Part shown: piece after piece, positions 14,890 through 17,569 of the stretch
Position numbering within the stretch: the stretch's first letter is position 1
Layout: each line of letters begins with the position of its first letter
From: Cytidiella melzeri
Lineage: Eukaryota; Basidiomycota; Agaricomycetes; Polyporales; Irpicaceae
Reading direction: 5' to 3'
DNA length: 17,569 nucleotides
NCBI GenBank assembly: GCA_022592445.1
Contig: JABYQR010000595.1
Coordinates: forward strand, 1 to 17,569
Position numbers and translations under genes: made by a program
Notes under the pieces: generated by a model
Databases searched by the model: none
Told to the model about the DNA's origin: nothing
Seen by the model: only the letters and a program-made list of their open reading frames with translations

Positions 14890-15371
14890 GCCGTCACCAA
14901 CCACCATTCTACTTGTTACCAACAGAAGGCACTGCTGCCAGTCCACTGCCACTTGAGGCTGAACGTCCTTGGCTCAGTGACTCAGATGCAGAGGTCAATG
15001 ATCTGCTCAATTCAAATCCAACTTCAATTCAGTCATCACCCAACAAGGCACCAGCAACAGGCCAAGACGGCCTTATGCGTACCAGAGCAGGTGGGGGTGC
15101 TGGCTTTGAGGTGAGCAGCACTATTTCTATGCTGACTATCAAACAACATACTGAATACACTTTGCATGTTAAGCTTGACGATGAAGAGGAAAATGAGATC
15201 AACAAAAACATTGATCTTATTGCTTATCTTGCGCGAACACTACGAGAGCAAGGAGATAACACAGAATGGCTGAAGCGCATCATGCCAAAGCTACGCCCTG
15301 CTGTTGACCTTGCACGACAGGTACAGCAACACGAAGCTCGTCGCACTATGCCTATCACCAATGGTAGTAGT
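14890..15371 (+). repeat. Inverted repeat, right arm (482 bp), interrupted by Copia-2
   Basis: See left arm 13547-14028. This arm ends exactly at the Copia-2 LTR. The left arm shows the uninterrupted sequence GGTAGTAGTCGCAATCGG, so the insertion point is after GTAGT. Confidence 0.95.
15367..15371. repeat. Target-site duplication of Copia-2, visible copy (GTAGT)
   Basis: GTAGT directly precedes the LTR and is present once at the empty site in the left arm. The partner copy would lie beyond the window. Confidence 0.75.
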
Positions 15372-15460
15372 TGTAACAAAGTGGAATATGTGTGCGAGGG
15401 GTAGAGGCTGTTAAGCTTCGAAGATGAGTCTTATTTTTCTTGCTGCTTCAGCAGCTCTGC

Positions 15461-15467
15461 TTATATA
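15461..15467 (-). promoter_or_regulatory. TATA box of the Copia-2 LTR
   Basis: TATATAA on the minus strand, preceded by CAGACATG, an arrangement also seen before the TATA box of Copia-1 although the LTRs are otherwise different. It points to a shared core promoter. Confidence 0.55.
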
Positions 15468-15534
15468 CATGTCTGTATCTACTTATGTAAGCGACTACTA
15501 TACATGTCTACTTCAGCTATTCTACTGTACTACT

Positions 15535-15627
15535 GAGTGCATGACTCATGCATGACTCATGCTATGAGTGCATGACTCATGCATGACTCATGCTATGAGT
15601 GCATGACTCATACATGACTCATTGTAT
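15535..15627. repeat. Three 31-bp tandem repeats in the Copia-2 LTR
   Basis: Units 15535-15565, 15566-15596 and 15597-15627. The first two are identical and the third differs at a few positions. Each holds two ATGACTCAT palindromes. Confidence 0.95.
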
Positions 15628-15679
15628 GACTAGGTTCAGCACTTGTACCAGAGGCGTACATAATGAGTAAATGACTCAT
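15541..15679. promoter_or_regulatory. Seven ATGACTCAT sites (Gcn4/AP-1-type bZIP motif)
   Basis: Exact copies at 15541, 15552, 15572, 15583, 15603, 15614 and 15671. Starts of the first six are 11, 20, 11, 20 and 11 bp apart, close to one and two helical turns. They lie 70-210 bp upstream of the LTR TATA box. ATGACTCAT is the classic binding site of Gcn4-type bZIP activators of amino-acid starvation response. A role in transcription is inferred. Confidence 0.6.
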
Positions 15680-15965
15680 GCTAGTATTTGTCCTCAGATT
15701 TATGCTTTAGGCATCCTCTGGAGTCATATGTGCTTTCCATGTCATTTCCTATGCTACTAGAACACAGGCGTACATATATGACTAGTACTACTACAACCCA
15801 TATCTGTACGTCTCAGCTAATGTGATGGTTACTACTAGAGTTTCCATATACGGCTGCATAATTCCCATACTAAGACTGTGGGAATTCTGCTACCTAAAGC
15901 GTCCTTGTAATAAGGCGTGGGAAACTACATATCATATCATATTATTATATTATATAGTTTTAACA

Positions 15966-15974
15966 CTCCCACTT
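15966..15974 (-). promoter_or_regulatory. Polypurine tract of Copia-2
   Basis: AAGTGGGAG directly beside the LTR start, identical to Copia-1. Confidence 0.9.
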
Positions 15975-15984
15975 AACCGTTACA

Positions 15985-17569
15985 TTAGTGAGTGTTTAGA
16001 TCAATTAGACCTAATCTCCCACTGAAGTATGATTGCTTCTGAAATGCCAATGACTTTGTCATGATATCAGCAATCTGTTCTTCAGTTGGAACTGCATATA
16101 GTTTGGCATTCTTATTTTCGACAAACTCTCTAACATAATGATATTGAATGTCAATATGCTTTGAGCGTGACTCTATCTTTGGATTCTTGGTGAAGTAAAT
16201 AGCACCATGATTATCACAGCATAGAATGGTAGGCTCTTGCTGTTTTAAATCCAATTCTTTGAGCACGGTGCGCAACCAATAACATTGCTTGGAAGTTTCG
16301 CACAAGGCCATGTATTCTGATTCCATTGATGATAGAGCAACGGTTTTCTGCTTTTTAGAAGTCCAAGAAATTGCTCCTTCAGCCAAAAGAAATACATATC
16401 CTGTTGTCGAATGTCTGTCGTCTTTATTCTCAGCCCAGTCTGCATCCGAATAACCAATAATACCAGCATTACTTGATCCATTATACTTGATCGCATAGGA
16501 CTGCGTTCCAAGCAAATATCTCAGTATATATTTAGCTGATTTATAATGGTGGTCAGTTGGATTTGACATGTACTGTGAAAGACGTATGACTGCATATGAA
16601 ATGTCTGGTCTAGTACCAATCATAACATATATAAGTGTGCCAATCAACGCTTGATACTGTCTCAGTAAACCAGAATCTGCTTTGTAGTCAGAATCTGCCT
16701 TCTGTAGTACAGCACCTGAAGGTAATGGTGTCCGAGCAGGATTAGCATTTGCCATATTAAACCGTTTTAAAGCCTCCTGAATATACGACTCTTGGTCAAG
16801 TAGAATCGTTTTAGCTTTACGATCTCTCTGCACACGCATGCCTAGAATAAGCTTAGCTTCTCCTAAGTCACGCATCTCATAGCGATCCATAAGATTTTTC
16901 TTGAGTGCAGACATAGCAAGTTTACTATTTCCTATCAGAAATATATCGTCAACATATAGAATGAGAATTAAATTCCCCCCTTGTTGCCGATACACGTAAA
17001 CACCAGCATCTGAATGAATCCGGTCAAAGCCTAATTCTATCAGAGTGTTATGAATTTTGATATTCCATGTTCGTGAAGCTTGTTTAAGTCCATAAATGGC
17101 TTTCTTAAGCAAACAAACATGGTTCTCCGTTCCCTTCTCCACGAAACCTTCTGGTTGTTCCATATAGATTTCTTCATCCAGTTCGCCGTAAAGGAAAGCT
17201 GTTTTCACATCCAATGCCTCGATTTCCCAATCTTCGAGTGCAGCTATAGCTAGTAGCATGCGTATGGATTCAAAACGTGCGACTGGTGAGAAAGTTTCTT
17301 GATAATCAATTCCTTCAACTTGGGTGAATCCTTTTGCAACAAGATGCGCTTTATATCGACCATCAGATTTTATGGTGAAGACCCATTTGCATTTCACAAT
17401 TTTTTGTGATGCATCTGGTCGTCGTACAAGCGTCCAAGTTTTATTCTTCATTTGAGAATCAATTTCGTCTTGTGCAGCAGCAAACCATTGATCCCGATCA
17501 TCTCTTTTCATTGCCTGCTTCCACGTCTGTGGATATTCATTGATTGAATAAGCAGTAATTGAATTAAGA
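15985..17569 (-). CDS. pol: Copia-2 pol: reverse transcriptase and RNase H, partial
   Basis: The minus-strand frame is open from the window edge to the stop at 15985, with no break. It is therefore the C-terminal part of a longer polyprotein, and the ATG at 17511 is internal. RT: EYPQTWKQAMKRDDRDQWF, KWVFTIKSDGRYKAHLVAKG, SPVARFESIR, LDVKTAFLYGELDEEIYM, catalytic YVDD followed by IFLIGN. RNase H: YSDADWAENKDDRHSTTGY (Asp), SSMESEYMAL (Glu), CCDNHGAIYF (Asp), ending LGLIDLNTH. All visible catalytic acids are kept, so this part could be functional. It could in principle supply RT to related defective copies, which is inference. Confidence 0.93.
   Translation of the reverse strand, partial: LNSITAYSINEYPQTWKQAMKRDDRDQWFAAAQDEIDSQMKNKTWTLVRRPDASQKIVKCKWVFTIKSDGRYKAHLVAKGFTQVEGIDYQETFSPVARFESIRMLLAIAALEDWEIEALDVKTAFLYGELDEEIYMEQPEGFVEKGTENHVCLLKKAIYGLKQASRTWNIKIHNTLIELGFDRIHSDAGVYVYRQQGGNLILILYVDDIFLIGNSKLAMSALKKNLMDRYEMRDLGEAKLILGMRVQRDRKAKTILLDQESYIQEALKRFNMANANPARTPLPSGAVLQKADSDYKADSGLLRQYQALIGTLIYVMIGTRPDISYAVIRLSQYMSNPTDHHYKSAKYILRYLLGTQSYAIKYNGSSNAGIIGYSDADWAENKDDRHSTTGYVFLLAEGAISWTSKKQKTVALSSMESEYMALCETSKQCYWLRTVLKELDLKQQEPTILCCDNHGAIYFTKNPKIESRSKHIDIQYHYVREFVENKNAKLYAVPTEEQIADIMTKSLAFQKQSYFSGRLGLIDLNTH

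Larger units (their letters stand above)
14106..15371 (+). pseudogene. MULE-type transposase, C-terminal half with SWIM zinc finger
   Basis: One plus-strand frame after TGA 14103-14105. Order: acidic start, FCPLPHRLPILRLFAKHASQH (14244 onward), YRDAVTEMYNHCKINRLCEVW, VEALWRNLKRLVLRMFNRPP (end of the transposase core), SWIM-type finger CxCx10CxH (14790-14837: CDC...CKH), then an acidic and charged tail. In-frame stops at TGA 14352-14354 and TAG 14442-14444 break it. CGA and TGG fit these places, so each is one transition away from sense. The N-terminal catalytic part is missing upstream of 14106. Copia-2 cuts the tail at 15371, after which the frame reads about 11 codons of LTR and stops at 15404. 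Such transposases cut and move Mutator-like elements. Confidence 0.85.
15372..15965 (-). repeat. 3' LTR of Copia-2 (594 bp)
   Basis: In element orientation it starts TGTTAAAACT, directly after the polypurine tract, and ends CTTTGTTACA. The inner limit at 15372 is fixed by comparison with the intact inverted-repeat arm. Confidence 0.85.
15372..17569 (-). mobile_element. Ty1/copia retrotransposon 'Copia-2', 3' part
   Basis: Contains the 3' LTR (15372-15965), polypurine tract (15966-15974), RNase H and RT on the minus strand; gag, integrase and 5' LTR lie to the right of the window. The pol protein is closely similar to Copia-1, but the LTR sequence is different apart from the core promoter area, so they are related families. 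Confidence 0.93.

Noticed and set aside
1..17569. tRNA, rRNA, CRISPR arrays, bacterial operons or phage genes
   Set aside because: None seen. The only tRNA-like sequence is the primer-binding site of Copia-1.

Overview
The window looks like a transposon-rich stretch of a basidiomycete (probably Agaricomycete) nuclear genome. Support comes from a Plavaka/CACTA-like transposase with short fungal introns (48-59 nt, GT...AG, CTGAC-like branch sites), a MULE-type transposase with a SWIM zinc finger, and two Ty1/copia LTR retrotransposons. I see no convincing intact host gene and no RNA gene.

Layout. (1) 1-3888: remains of a DNA transposon on the minus strand. A three-exon transposase gene runs off the left edge and has one in-frame TGA (475-477). 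Upstream of it is a second, heavily decayed multi-exon reading frame (about 1913-3440). The right end has subterminal repeats, a hairpin and a CACTG terminus at 3884-3888. (2) 3889-4227: short intergenic DNA with simple repeats. (3) 4233-12730: one complete copia element ('Copia-1'), minus strand, with two 523-bp LTRs that differ at 3 positions, a 5-bp target duplication (CAGAA), a polypurine tract, and a primer site matching the anticodon arm of initiator tRNA-Met. Its gag-pol is broken by a frameshift near 7650-7665 and a TAA at 7402-7404. Unusually, about 3 kb of accessory open frames on the same strand lie between the 5' LTR and gag. (4) 12736-13438: AT-rich intergenic DNA. (5) 13439-15371: a MULE transposase pseudogene on the plus strand, whose 3' part is repeated in inverted orientation to its left (482-bp arms, 3 mismatches). 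(6) 15372-17569: the 3' LTR and RT/RNase H part of a second copia element ('Copia-2'), minus strand, inserted into the right arm of that inverted repeat and running off the right edge.

How it works together. The history can be partly ordered. The MULE arm was duplicated, and Copia-2 then inserted into one arm; the other arm preserves the empty site. Copia-1 inserted recently, judged by LTR identity. Its own pol is dead, so it would need proteins supplied by a relative, and Copia-2 is a related but distinct family.

The most original signal is the 5' block of Copia-1 (9239-12207). An ATG-poor leader feeds ORF-A (weak start context), which is followed 2 nt later by the start of ORF-B/C (strong context). 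A further 193-codon frame without any ATG ends in an ATGA overlap with the gag start. This suggests an undescribed polycistronic or alternatively spliced expression strategy for an LTR retrotransposon. All function statements for these ORFs are inference; I do not recognise their products.
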